This document shows positions 17,014 to 25,022 of a DNA stretch of 64,000 nt, piece by piece; positions within the stretch are counted from its first letter, which is position 1, and the number at the start of each line of letters is the position of its first letter. A program made the translations under genes and the position numbers. The stretch spans positions 1 to 64,000 of the forward strand of contig JBOHDX010000021.1 of NCBI GenBank assembly GCA_050700835.1, in the 5' to 3' direction. This DNA comes from JBOHDX01 sp050700835. Its GTDB lineage: Bacteria; Actinomycetota; Actinomycetes; Propionibacteriales; Nocardioidaceae. The notes under the pieces were generated by a model. It had not been told where the DNA came from. It ran no database searches and worked only from the letters and a program-made list of their open reading frames with translations.

Positions 17014-17128
17014 CGGTCTGGCCTCCCCACCTCACTGCTCGTTGACCACACTCCCGCAGATCGCGCGGCCCTGTGCCGCAAACCGGCAATCGCGCACGAT
17101 GGCCTCGGCTGCGTGGTTCACTCACCGC

Positions 17129-17599
17129 ATGGTCGGCCCGGACCGCAGGCTCGACGTGTTGCTGGTGTCCAGCAGCGGTGGCGTGCTGCTCGACGTACTT
17201 GCGCTGTCCCCGTGGTGGCGTCAGCACCGTGTCACCTTTGTGGCGGTGCCGGGTCCGGACACCTCCCAGCGGCTCGCCGGGCACGTTGTGCACTGGCAGC
17301 AGGAGCTGGCCCCGGCGTCCACCGTTCGGCTCGCCGTCCGACTGGCGCAGGCGACGGCCTACTTGCGCATGCACTCGGTCGACGTCGTGGTCTCGGCCGG
17401 CAGTGGAGTCGCCGTCCCCTGGTTCTTCGCCGCGAAGCTGTTGCGGGTGCCGCGGGTGTGGGTGGAGACCTTCAACGTGGTGGGGCGCCCGGGGCTCGCC
17501 AGCAGGTTGTGCGCCTCGATCGCGACCACCGTGCTGGTCCAGCACCGCGACCTGCTGGCCGGGCACCGCCGCGCCATCTATGTCGGTGAGCTGTACTGA
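17129..17599 (+). CDS. Alg14/PssE/CpsF-like glycosyltransferase membrane-anchor subunit
   Basis: The 156-residue protein starts at ATG 17129; an in-frame ATG also exists at 17099. It shows the N-terminal GT-B half typical of Alg14-like subunits: LLVSSSGGVLLDVLAL, then YLRMHSVDVVVSAGSGVAVPWFFAAKLL and a VWVETFNVVGRPG loop. Alg14-like proteins hold the catalytic Alg13-like partner at the membrane and bind the acceptor. That partner is encoded directly downstream. The usual His of the SGGH motif is replaced by Val. It is divergent from the epimerase-aminotransferase gene. Confidence 0.8.
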   Translation: MVGPDRRLDVLLVSSSGGVLLDVLALSPWWRQHRVTFVAVPGPDTSQRLAGHVVHWQQELAPASTVRLAVRLAQATAYLRMHSVDVVVSAGSGVAVPWFFAAKLLRVPRVWVETFNVVGRPGLASRLCASIATTVLVQHRDLLAGHRRAIYVGELY

Positions 17600-17622
17600 C
17601 GGCGTCGAACCCGCGGCTCACC

Positions 17623-18861
17623 GTGTTCGTCACGGTCGGCATGGGCCCGTGGCCGTTCGACCGGCTGCTCTCCGCGCTGGGGCCGGTGTGCCGCGACCAC
17701 GATGTCTTCGCCCAAACGGGTACGTCGCAGGTGCGACCCGACTGCCCGTCTGCTCCCTTCTTGCCTTGGGCCGACATGCAGCGGCGACTCGCCGCCGCGG
17801 ATGTCGTGGTCACCCATGCCGGCAACACCGTGCGACTGGTGCAGCGACTTGGGAAGGTGCCCATCGCGGTCGCCCGCGAGGCGGGTCGCGGCGAGATGCG
17901 CAATGACCACCAGGTCGACTACCTGCATCGGGAGCTGCCGGGGGGACGGGTAGTGATGCTGGATGGCGATCTGCGCGGACTTCCGGCGGCGGTGACCCGG
18001 CATCCGGCCGTCCAGCGCCGGCTACTGACCGAGGCCGCTGCGCTGCCCGAGCAGGACCCGGCCGGGCTGGCCGCGCTGCTGGACGACCAGCTCGCCACGA
18101 CTTCGCAGTCCCTGGGACCCAACCCGTTCGCCTCCCACCCACTGCGCCGGTACGCCTGGGCCTTCCACCAGCTGGGGGGTCGTACCGGCGTACACCTCGA
18201 CCTCGGCTGTGGTGACGGCGCCTTCGCCGCCGCTCTGTCGGAGCACACCCGGCTGCGTGTGGTCGCGGCCGACGCGCACGGCGGCTACCTCTCCGATGCT
18301 CGAGGTCGGCGCCCCGACGATGCACTCGTCCAGGTGGGGGGCGTGCTGCCGTTTCGCGATGCCAGCATCGATTCGGTGTCGATGCTGGACAGCCTTGAGC
18401 ATGTGGCCGACGAGTCGGCGACGCTCAGCGAGGTTCACCGGGTCCTCGCGCCCGCTGGGCTGCTCATCGTTACGGTCCCGGCGCGACACCTCTTCTCCGT
18501 GCTCGACCCGGACAACGCCAAGTTCCGGTTGCCCCGTCTGCATGCGCTCGTCTATCGCGCTCGGTACGGCGAGGACCGCTATCGCCAGCGGTTCGTTGAC
18601 GACGCGGACGGGTTGCGCGGCGACCTAGCGTGGACCCGCGACACCCACACGAACTACGACCCGCGCGAGCTCTTCGAGCTGATCGAGGCAGCCGGTTTCC
18701 GGCTGCAGGTCCGTGATGGGGCGAACCTGTTCTGGCGGCTCCTGCAGATCCCGCAGCTGTTGCTGCCGTCCCGGGTCGCGCCGGTGCTCGACCCGGCGAT
18801 CCGGCTCGACGGACAAGTGTTCGCGCGGGCCAATCTGTTCCTGCGCGCTACCCGCGAGTGA
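17623..18861 (+). CDS. Alg13-like glycosyltransferase domain fused to a SAM methyltransferase
   Basis: The protein has 412 residues. Residues 1-150 match the nucleotide-sugar-binding half of GT28/Alg13 enzymes: FVTVGMGPWPFDRLL, VVVTHAGNTVRLVQRLGKVPIAV, and NDHQVDYLHREL. After a short linker, residues about 160-400 form a class I methyltransferase with VHLDLGCGDGAFAAAL, MLDSLEHVADE and LLIVTVPARHLF. GTG 17623 is the first usable start in the frame, 24 bases after the Alg14-like gene. A split Alg13/Alg14 pair usually transfers one sugar onto a lipid-linked acceptor. The fused methyltransferase suggests that the transferred sugar or its acceptor is methylated. Confidence 0.85.
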   Translation: MFVTVGMGPWPFDRLLSALGPVCRDHDVFAQTGTSQVRPDCPSAPFLPWADMQRRLAAADVVVTHAGNTVRLVQRLGKVPIAVAREAGRGEMRNDHQVDYLHRELPGGRVVMLDGDLRGLPAAVTRHPAVQRRLLTEAAALPEQDPAGLAALLDDQLATTSQSLGPNPFASHPLRRYAWAFHQLGGRTGVHLDLGCGDGAFAAALSEHTRLRVVAADAHGGYLSDARGRRPDDALVQVGGVLPFRDASIDSVSMLDSLEHVADESATLSEVHRVLAPAGLLIVTVPARHLFSVLDPDNAKFRLPRLHALVYRARYGEDRYRQRFVDDADGLRGDLAWTRDTHTNYDPRELFELIEAAGFRLQVRDGANLFWRLLQIPQLLLPSRVAPVLDPAIRLDGQVFARANLFLRATRE

Positions 18862-18949
18862 GCCCGCGCGGCACTGCTGTGGAGCCGCGCCGGGCCGACG
18901 GCCCGAGACTGACTCTCGTCCGCCCAGCACGGGATTCGGGGAATGGCCT

Positions 18950-19795
18950 CTATCGGTCGGACTTGGCGAGCCACTCGTCGGAGAGAAGTGCATAGGTAAC
19001 GGTGTCGAGCCACTGTCCTGATCGGTGGAGCGAGTCCCTTACGGCGTGGGCCTCGCGGCTCATCCCGACGCGCTCCATCAGCCGCCAGGATGAGTCGTTG
19101 CCCAGGAAGCAGGTCGCGACGACACGGCGTAGGCCGAGCTCGTTGAAGCTGTAGCGGATGAGCTCGAGCAGGGCTTCGGCGGCATAGCCGTGGCCGGCCC
19201 GGGCGGGGTCGAGCACCCATCCGAGTTCAGCTTGGCCGCCGTCTGCTTCGTCGGTCACCTCCCGTTGTGCCCAGTCCTCGCGCTGCAGCATGAAGTCGCC
19301 GAGGACGCGGCTACCCGTGTGGGTGTTCGCGGGGTTGTTCAGCTCGGCTACGACCGTGGTTGCGAGGCGATCGGGCTGGGCGAACAAGGCACGGTAGGCC
19401 CCAAGGTCCGGGGGACAGCCGGTGAGCCATTCGTTGACCGAGTCGAGCTGCCTGAGGGCCCAGGTCGGGCCCGCGTCCGCTTCAGTTGCCGGACGCAGCG
19501 TGACGCGACTGGTGACCAGAGAACGGGTCAATGTCGGTACCCAAACCGCCGGCTGGCGCCCTGACTCGGTGGCGAGTGGGGTGTCGGTGGCCCGGAGTGA
19601 GACAAGGCTGGCGTTAATGTCTCGGAGGCCGGCGAGCAGGCCGTGGAGCTGCGCCTGGTCGACCATCGTGGCGGTGATGCTGCTGGAGCCGTCGCTTCGG
19701 CGGTGGATGGTGACGTCGCCGAACCAGTCGGACCAGTGGTCGTCCAGGTGGCGGTCGACCAGGATCTCGTACCTGGTGGGGGTGCTGATGCTCAT
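18950..19795 (-). CDS. GNAT N-acetyltransferase with N-terminal small conserved domain
   Basis: The protein has 281 residues. Residues 1 to about 65 (YEILVDRHLDDHWSDWFG, then a beta segment ITATMVDQAQLHGLLAGLRD) resemble small stand-alone actinobacterial proteins of unknown function. Residues 95-270 are a RimJ-like GNAT domain with TLRPATEADAG, GWVLDPARAGHGYAAEALLEL and VVATCFLGNDSSWRLMERVGM. The acetyl acceptor is not known. It lies downstream of the MalT-type regulator on the same strand but 174 bases away, so shared transcription is uncertain. Confidence 0.85.
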   Translation of the reverse strand: MSISTPTRYEILVDRHLDDHWSDWFGDVTIHRRSDGSSSITATMVDQAQLHGLLAGLRDINASLVSLRATDTPLATESGRQPAVWVPTLTRSLVTSRVTLRPATEADAGPTWALRQLDSVNEWLTGCPPDLGAYRALFAQPDRLATTVVAELNNPANTHTGSRVLGDFMLQREDWAQREVTDEADGGQAELGWVLDPARAGHGYAAEALLELIRYSFNELGLRRVVATCFLGNDSSWRLMERVGMSREAHAVRDSLHRSGQWLDTVTYALLSDEWLAKSDR

Positions 19796-19888
19796 GACGA
19801 TCTTCCTGCTGGGACTGGTTCGCTGGCTTGACGCCGACGGGCAGTCCGGCCATGTGGGAGAACGTAGGCAGCGGCGTGGTGAGGGGGC

Positions 19889-19918
19889 ATCACCACGTGA
19901 GGTGACTCAGGTGGTGAT
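19889..19918 (-). terminator. Hairpin between LuxR-family gene and GNAT gene
   Basis: ATCACCAC (19889-19896) pairs with GTGGTGAT (19911-19918), an 8-bp perfect stem with a 14-nt loop, about 50 bases beyond the end of the LuxR gene and about 95 bases before the GNAT start. It may terminate LuxR transcription or be part of GNAT control. No U-tract is evident. Confidence 0.35.
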
Positions 19919-19969
19919 CTTGGGCGGGCAGGCCACACATGACGCGACACCACCGAGAGACCCGGCGCG

Positions 19970-22738
19970 TCAGCGAGGGACGGATCGAGAGAGCAGCCCC
20001 AGCTGGTGTGCCTTGCTGACGGCCGAGCGACGGCTGTTGACGCCCAGCTTGGCGTAGATGTGCTTGGTGTGAGTTCGCACGGTGTTCAGCGAGACCACGA
20101 GCTCTCGGGCGATGGCCGGCCCGTCGAGGTCGGAGCCGAGGAGTCGCAGCACGTCAAGCTCGCGGTCACTGAGCGGGTCCACGAGAGGTTGCCGAACCTC
20201 AGAAGCGGGAGTCTTCACGACGCCCTCGACGTCGCCGACGGGCTCGCCGATCGGTTGGTCGGACGATGTGGCTGCGCCCAGCAGCGCACGCAGGTAGTCC
20301 GAGGTCGGGCGTCGCTCCGCGAGCGTGTGGAGGAGGGGGACCGCTGCAGGCCCGGCGTCGACGAATACGCGGACCCACTCGTCCGGTTCCGCGAGGTCGA
20401 CGGCGTGCACGAGCGCGCCGAGCGCCGCGTCGCGGTCGCCGGCCGCGCTGCGGGTCAGGGCTCGAAGTATCTCGATCTCGATGGTCGTGCCGACCCGGTG
20501 CCCGGTCACTGCTGCGGCCAGGAGACGGTCGAGAAGCGTGTTGGCCGTCTCCAGCGCCCCGTGACACTCGGTGTCTGTGTGTTGGGCGAGCAGGAGCCGG
20601 GCCAGGGTGAGGTGCTCGTACTCCCGGAGGTAGGAGAGGTCGTCGTCGGCGCCGATCTCGTGGTGGTGCGCCCAGGCGGCAGCCCCAGCCAGGTCCCCCG
20701 AGGCGACCAGCATGCGCGCGCGGGTCGCGTGGATGGGATGTATCTGGGGCGAGAAGTCGCCCACGTAGACCCTCTCGGCCTCGTCGAGGAGCTCGACAGC
20801 TGCGGTGACGTTGCCTTCGGCCGCGCGAAGACGGGCCAGCGCAACCCGCCAGCGGTACGGGTGCTGAGGCAGACCGGCCGACTCGCCGAGATCGTCGGCG
20901 CGGCGCAGGAACTCCGCGGCGGCAGCGAGATCGTTGCGATGCCAGGCGACGCGACTGAGACCGACAACCATGTCGGCGGTACCCCGCATGACCATCGGGC
21001 GGCCCGGGTCACGTCGTTCGGCGAGCTCGAGGGCGTGCTCGAGCGTGCGCTCGGCGTCGCCCAGCCGGCCTAGGGCCAGCTCCATGTCGGCGAGCGCGAG
21101 AGAGCAGCCCAGTACGTCGGCGATGTGTCCGGCGCGGGTCAGGCCCACCCGCGAGGTCGCGTAGGCATCGTGGGCCGCGGTGATGTCTCCGCTCGCCCAA
21201 CAGGCCAGGCCCGCCAGTGCGGCCGCGGCCGACCTCGTCAGGTCGTCTCCCTCGACCGCGACAGCCATGGCCTGCTGCGCGTGGGCGAGGGTGCCGGCCA
21301 GGTCACCGGCAATGAGGGCGAGGCCGGCCCAGTAGGTCTCGACGGCGGCGGGCAGCCGGGCCAGCTCGTCCCGGTCGACGACGACCAGCTCGGAGGCCGG
21401 CCTGGCCAACGTCTGTTCGGCCGCACGCAGGCGCGCCTCGACTTCGCCGAACTCGTTGCTCGCCATCAAGGCGCCGATGAACCCGACCGCCAGGACTGGT
21501 CGCTCCCGGACGACGTCGTCGGGGAAGTCGTTGGCCCAGCGACGGATGGTGCTCTCGCGTCGTTCGCGACGCAGGTCAAGGATGGCGGCCTCGACCAGGT
21601 CCGCTGCCGTGTCGACGTCCCCTGCCGCGAGGGCGTGCCGAACGGCGTCCTCCGGCTCGCCCGCACCCGCGTACCAACGGCTCGCGCGGCGATGCAGCCC
21701 GGGAATGGCATCGGGCCGCTCCTGGAGAAGGTGTGCGTGGAGCACGTCGGCGAACAGGTGGTGGTAGCGGTACCAGCGCCGTTGGTCGTCGAGCGGCACC
21801 ACGAAGAGGTTGCGGCGCTCCAGCGCCTCCAGCATCTGCGCGCCGCCAGTCGTCTCGTTGATCGCGTCGCACAGCGAACCGCTGAGCCGGTCGAGGATCG
21901 CAGTGTTGAGCAGGAAGTCGCGGACCTCCCCCGGCTCGTCGTCGAGGACCTCTTCGACCAGATAGTCCACGACGTACCGGTCGGTGCCGGCGAATCCGGC
22001 GATGAACCCCGAGGGGTCGTCGCGGTCGCGCAGTGACAGCGCGGCCAGCTGCAGGGAGGCGATCCATCCCTCGGTTCGGGTTCCGAGCGCGGCCACGTCG
22101 GCCGCGTCCAGGGCCAGGCCGGTCGCGTCGGCCAGGAACTCGGTTGTCTCAACGTGGGTGAAACGCAGGTCAGCGGCGCGGACCTCGGTCAGATCTCCGC
22201 GGGCGCGCAGCCGCGCCAGTGGTAGTGACGGGTCGGCACGGGTGCTGATGACCAGGCGCACCTGCGGCGGCAGGCGCTCGACCAGCAAAGCCATGCCCGG
22301 TTGGATCCTTGGGCTCTCGGCGAGGTGGTAGTCGTCCAGCACCAGGGCCACGTCCTCGGGGAGGACACTGAGCTCGTTGAGGACCGCAGCCAGCACCACC
22401 TCGATCGGCTGGCCGGCGCCGAACAACGCCAGACCCGCCGAACCGGTGCCCGGAACGGCTCGCTCGAGAGCCGTCAGCAGGTACGTCCAGAACGTCTCTG
22501 GTTCGCGGTCGGACTCATCGAGCGACACCCAGGCGAGGCGCCGGGCGCGGGACGTCGCGGCGGCCGCCTCCCCCAACCACATGGCCAGCAGCGTGGTCTT
22601 GCCGAAGCCGGCAGGCGCCGACAGGAGGGTCAACCGCGCCCGCCGAGAGTTCAACGCCGCCCCGAGGCGGGCACGGGGGACGAGTCCGTCGCGCACGTAC
22701 GGCAGGAAGAACTTGGTCTCGACCAATGCGACGGTCAT
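19970..22738 (-). CDS. Large ATP-dependent LuxR/MalT-type transcriptional regulator
   Basis: The 922-residue STAND-class regulator has N-terminal TKFFLPYVRDGLVPRARL, Walker A SAPAGFGKTTLLAMW (about 40-54) and Walker B VALVLDDYHL. A long TPR-like helical sensor region spans the middle, and the C-terminal LuxR helix-turn-helix is LSDRELDVLRLLGSDL with IARELVVSLNTVRTHTKHIYAKLG. The length matches the MalT/LAL family, which multimerises with ATP plus inducer to activate transcription. It overlaps the XRE-cupin gene upstream by ATGA, forming a two-regulator operon. The inducer and targets are unknown. Confidence 0.93.
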   Translation of the reverse strand: MTVALVETKFFLPYVRDGLVPRARLGAALNSRRARLTLLSAPAGFGKTTLLAMWLGEAAAATSRARRLAWVSLDESDREPETFWTYLLTALERAVPGTGSAGLALFGAGQPIEVVLAAVLNELSVLPEDVALVLDDYHLAESPRIQPGMALLVERLPPQVRLVISTRADPSLPLARLRARGDLTEVRAADLRFTHVETTEFLADATGLALDAADVAALGTRTEGWIASLQLAALSLRDRDDPSGFIAGFAGTDRYVVDYLVEEVLDDEPGEVRDFLLNTAILDRLSGSLCDAINETTGGAQMLEALERRNLFVVPLDDQRRWYRYHHLFADVLHAHLLQERPDAIPGLHRRASRWYAGAGEPEDAVRHALAAGDVDTAADLVEAAILDLRRERRESTIRRWANDFPDDVVRERPVLAVGFIGALMASNEFGEVEARLRAAEQTLARPASELVVVDRDELARLPAAVETYWAGLALIAGDLAGTLAHAQQAMAVAVEGDDLTRSAAAALAGLACWASGDITAAHDAYATSRVGLTRAGHIADVLGCSLALADMELALGRLGDAERTLEHALELAERRDPGRPMVMRGTADMVVGLSRVAWHRNDLAAAAEFLRRADDLGESAGLPQHPYRWRVALARLRAAEGNVTAAVELLDEAERVYVGDFSPQIHPIHATRARMLVASGDLAGAAAWAHHHEIGADDDLSYLREYEHLTLARLLLAQHTDTECHGALETANTLLDRLLAAAVTGHRVGTTIEIEILRALTRSAAGDRDAALGALVHAVDLAEPDEWVRVFVDAGPAAVPLLHTLAERRPTSDYLRALLGAATSSDQPIGEPVGDVEGVVKTPASEVRQPLVDPLSDRELDVLRLLGSDLDGPAIARELVVSLNTVRTHTKHIYAKLGVNSRRSAVSKAHQLGLLSRSVPR

Positions 22739-23307
22739 GGCGCGCCTCGCACCCGCATCCGCTCTCCGGGGCGCCCGAAGATGCTCAGCACCTCCGCGGG
22801 CCCGTCACCGGTGCTGCCGAACCAGTGCGGCAACCGCGTGTCGAACTCAGCTGCCTCTCCGGCCCCGAGCACGAGGTCCTGGTCGCCCTGGATGAGTCGC
22901 ATCCGGCCGGTCAGGACGTACAGCCACTCGTACCCGTCGTGCGTGCGCAGCTTCGGCGTCGACTGGGTCGCCGGGATGATGATCTTCCACGCCTGGATGC
23001 CGTCAGGGTGTGTCAACGGCACCACCGTGCGCCCGTTGGCCCGGTGCGGCTTGAGCCGGATCCGAGGGTCGCCGACCTCCGGCGCCCCCACCAAGTCGTC
23101 GAGCGGCACCCGGTAGGCCTGCGCAAGCGGCAAGAGCAGCTCGAGGCTCGGCCGCCGCTGACCGTTCTCCAGCCGTGACAGCGTGCTCTTCGAGATCCCG
23201 GTCCGCTCGGCCACGTCGGTCAACGTGATGCCGCGCTGCTTTCGGACCTTGCGCAACCGAGGACCGACCAGCTCCAGGGCAGTGCTGATCGGCTCTGACG
23301 GGCTCAC
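22735..23307 (-). CDS. XRE-family regulator with C-terminal cupin sensor domain
   Basis: The protein has 190 residues. An XRE helix-turn-helix spans about 12-70 (LRKVRKQRGITLTDVAERTGISKSTLSRLENG) and a cupin_2 domain spans about 95-185 (HDGYEWLYVLTGRMRLI, VLGAGEAAEFDTRLPHWF). The cupin is expected to bind a small ligand or metal and modulate DNA binding. It is divergent from the FAD oxidoreductase remnant, and a dyad in the 78-bp gap is a candidate operator. It is translationally coupled to the MalT-type regulator downstream. Confidence 0.92.
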   Translation of the reverse strand: MSPSEPISTALELVGPRLRKVRKQRGITLTDVAERTGISKSTLSRLENGQRRPSLELLLPLAQAYRVPLDDLVGAPEVGDPRIRLKPHRANGRTVVPLTHPDGIQAWKIIIPATQSTPKLRTHDGYEWLYVLTGRMRLIQGDQDLVLGAGEAAEFDTRLPHWFGSTGDGPAEVLSIFGRPGERMRVRGAP

Positions 23308-23340
23308 AACCCCATTTCATCGCTCCGTTCCCGGAAACAG

Positions 23341-23352
23341 CAACACTTGTTG
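23341..23352. promoter_or_regulatory. Candidate operator between XRE-cupin gene and FAD oxidoreductase
   Basis: CAACA-CT-TGTTG is a perfect 5+5 dyad in the short divergent intergenic region, 34 bases from the XRE start and 34 bases from the oxidoreductase start. Position and symmetry suit autoregulation by the XRE protein. This is inferred only. Confidence 0.35.
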
Positions 23353-23385
23353 TCGTCCCGGGGCGCAGCCGCGACCCTCGTCAAC

Positions 23386-24363
23386 ATGAACGAGTACGAC
23401 GTAGCAGTGATCGGCGGAGGAGCCGCCGGCCGGTCAGCCGCCCTGGTCCTGACGCGCGCTCGACGCCGGGTCGTCGTCATCGACGCAGGCGAGCCCCGCA
23501 ACGCATCCGCGGCCCACATGCAGGGGTTCCTGTCCCGCGACGGCATGCCTCCCGCTGAGTTGTTGGCCGTCGGCCGCGAGGAGGTTGGCGTCGTACGGCG
23601 GTCACCTCGTCCGCGGCACGGTCACCTCGGTACGCCCCCACGACAGCTTGGGCTTCGAGGTGCCATTGGCTGACGGGTCGGCGCTGGCGGCTCGCCGGAT
23701 CCTGGTGACCACAGGTCTGCGTGACGAGGTCCCGGACGTTGCTGGCGTTGCGGAGCGCTGGGGCCGTGACCTGCTCCACTGCCCTACTGCCACGGCCATG
23801 AGGTTCGCGACCGGGAGCTCGGCGTCCTCGGAGGCACCCCCGAGGCCGTCCAGCATGCGCTGCTGGTCCGACAGTGGTCCAGCGACGTCGTCCATTTCAA
23901 CCACACTGGCACGCTCACCCCGGTCGAGCGCGAACGGCTCTTGGCCCGAGCCGTCGGCATCGTCGAAGGTCGCGTGACCCGGCTGGTGGTCGAGGACGAC
24001 ACGCTGCAGGGCGTCGAGCTGGAGGATGGCCAGGTCGTACGCCGCGACGCGGTCTTCGTTCGGCCGTCCTTGGTCCCCAACGACGACCTCCTGACGGCTC
24101 TCGGCTGCGCTACGCACCCAGGAGGCTGGGTCGTCTCCGACGACACCGGGCGTACCAGCGTGGATGGCGTCTGGGTGGCAGGCAACGCCACCGACCCCCG
24201 CGCACAGGTCATCACCGCCGCCGGCGAAGGCTCCGCCGCGGCCATTGCGATCAACTCCGACCTTGTGGAAGACGACGTGCGCGCTGCCGTCGGTGGGCGT
24301 ACTCCAGGGAGCAGTCGGATCGTCGCCTGCTGGTGGTCTGATCCGATCAGCAGGAAGATCTGA
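23386..24363 (+). pseudogene. Thioredoxin-reductase-like FAD oxidoreductase with +1 and -1 frameshifts
   Basis: Three frame segments together form one 325-codon NAD(P)/FAD oxidoreductase. Frame 1 gives YDVAVIGGGAAGRSAALVL to VGREEV. From about 23585, frame 2 gives ASYGGHLVRGTVTSV to the RILVTTGLRDEVPDV region and LLHCP. From 23785, frame 1 resumes with YCHGHEVRDRELGVLGG, VRRDAVFVRP and VDGVWVAGNATDPRAQV. The HCPYCHG redox motif is split exactly at the second shift (TGC-CC-TAC-TGC lacks one base). The first shift looks like an extra G in GTTGGCG. Without correction translation stops at 23671. It could be decay or base-call error. It is divergent from the XRE-cupin regulator. Confidence 0.85.
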
Positions 24364-24449
24364 ATCGTGACAGTGCGCCCTGAGATCTCACTTGGGTCGG
24401 CTCAGGAGGGCCAGACATGCGGTGAAGACCCAAGGATGGCGGTGGTGAC

Positions 24450-25022
24450 GTGAGCGGCAAGGTGGTTGTGAACAGGTGTATGTCGCTCGACGGCTTCATC
24501 GCCGGTCCCGGCCATTCGATGGACTGGGGGGATGGTCGCGCTCTCGCCGACTTCGTGGCACCGGACGACTTCGCGGAGATCGCGGCGGCCAGGGGTGCCA
24601 TGCTCGTCGGCCGGCGGACGTGGGAGGTGGGCGACCGGATGGAGGCCGAGGAGCCTGGCAGCGTCGACTACCCCTTCTCTGGACGAATGTTCGTTCTCAC
24701 CCACAGGCCACTGGAGCGGCCGGACCCGGAGGCCCGAATCCTGTCCGGCGACATCGGGGAAGCGGTCGCCACGGCACTGGACGCTGCGAGCGGCAAGGAC
24801 CTCGAAGTCCTCGGCGCCCACGTGGCCGGCCAATGCCTGCAGCGCGGGCTCGTCGACGAGATTCTCGTGTACGTACTGCCGGTGCTGCTCGGCGACGGCA
24901 TTCGCTTCTCGTCCCCGGGGGTCGCGAGGACAGATCTAGAACCGATCAGCAGCAAACGGTCGGGCGACGCCACCATCCTCCGCTTCCGCGTCCGCAACCG
25001 GTCCGATCGGACTGTCGGATGA
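24450..25022 (+). CDS. Dihydrofolate reductase / RibD C-terminal family protein
   Basis: The 190-residue protein has the RibD_C/DHFR-like fold: VVVNRCMSLDGFIAG at the start, AMLVGRRTWEVGD, FVLTHRPLERPD, and the NADPH-binding LEVLGAHVAGQCLQRGLVDEI. These stand-alone proteins are NADPH-dependent reductases of mostly unknown substrate; they are not true folate enzymes. The start is GTG 24450. The gene overlaps the downstream hydrolase by ATGA. The family is often seen near stress and resistance genes, but nothing here assigns a pathway. Confidence 0.9.
   Translation: MSGKVVVNRCMSLDGFIAGPGHSMDWGDGRALADFVAPDDFAEIAAARGAMLVGRRTWEVGDRMEAEEPGSVDYPFSGRMFVLTHRPLERPDPEARILSGDIGEAVATALDAASGKDLEVLGAHVAGQCLQRGLVDEILVYVLPVLLGDGIRFSSPGVARTDLEPISSKRSGDATILRFRVRNRSDRTVG

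Noticed and set aside
15961..17589. 542-codon plus-strand frame across the epimerase-aminotransferase and Alg14-like genes
   Set aside because: Opposite-strand and wrong-frame shadow; low-complexity Arg/Gly/Gln content.
24476..25018. N-terminal extension of the proline iminopeptidase-like protein
   Set aside because: This part of the frame lies over the DHFR-like gene in another frame and is low complexity; ATG 25019 with ATGA coupling and the family length support the shorter protein.
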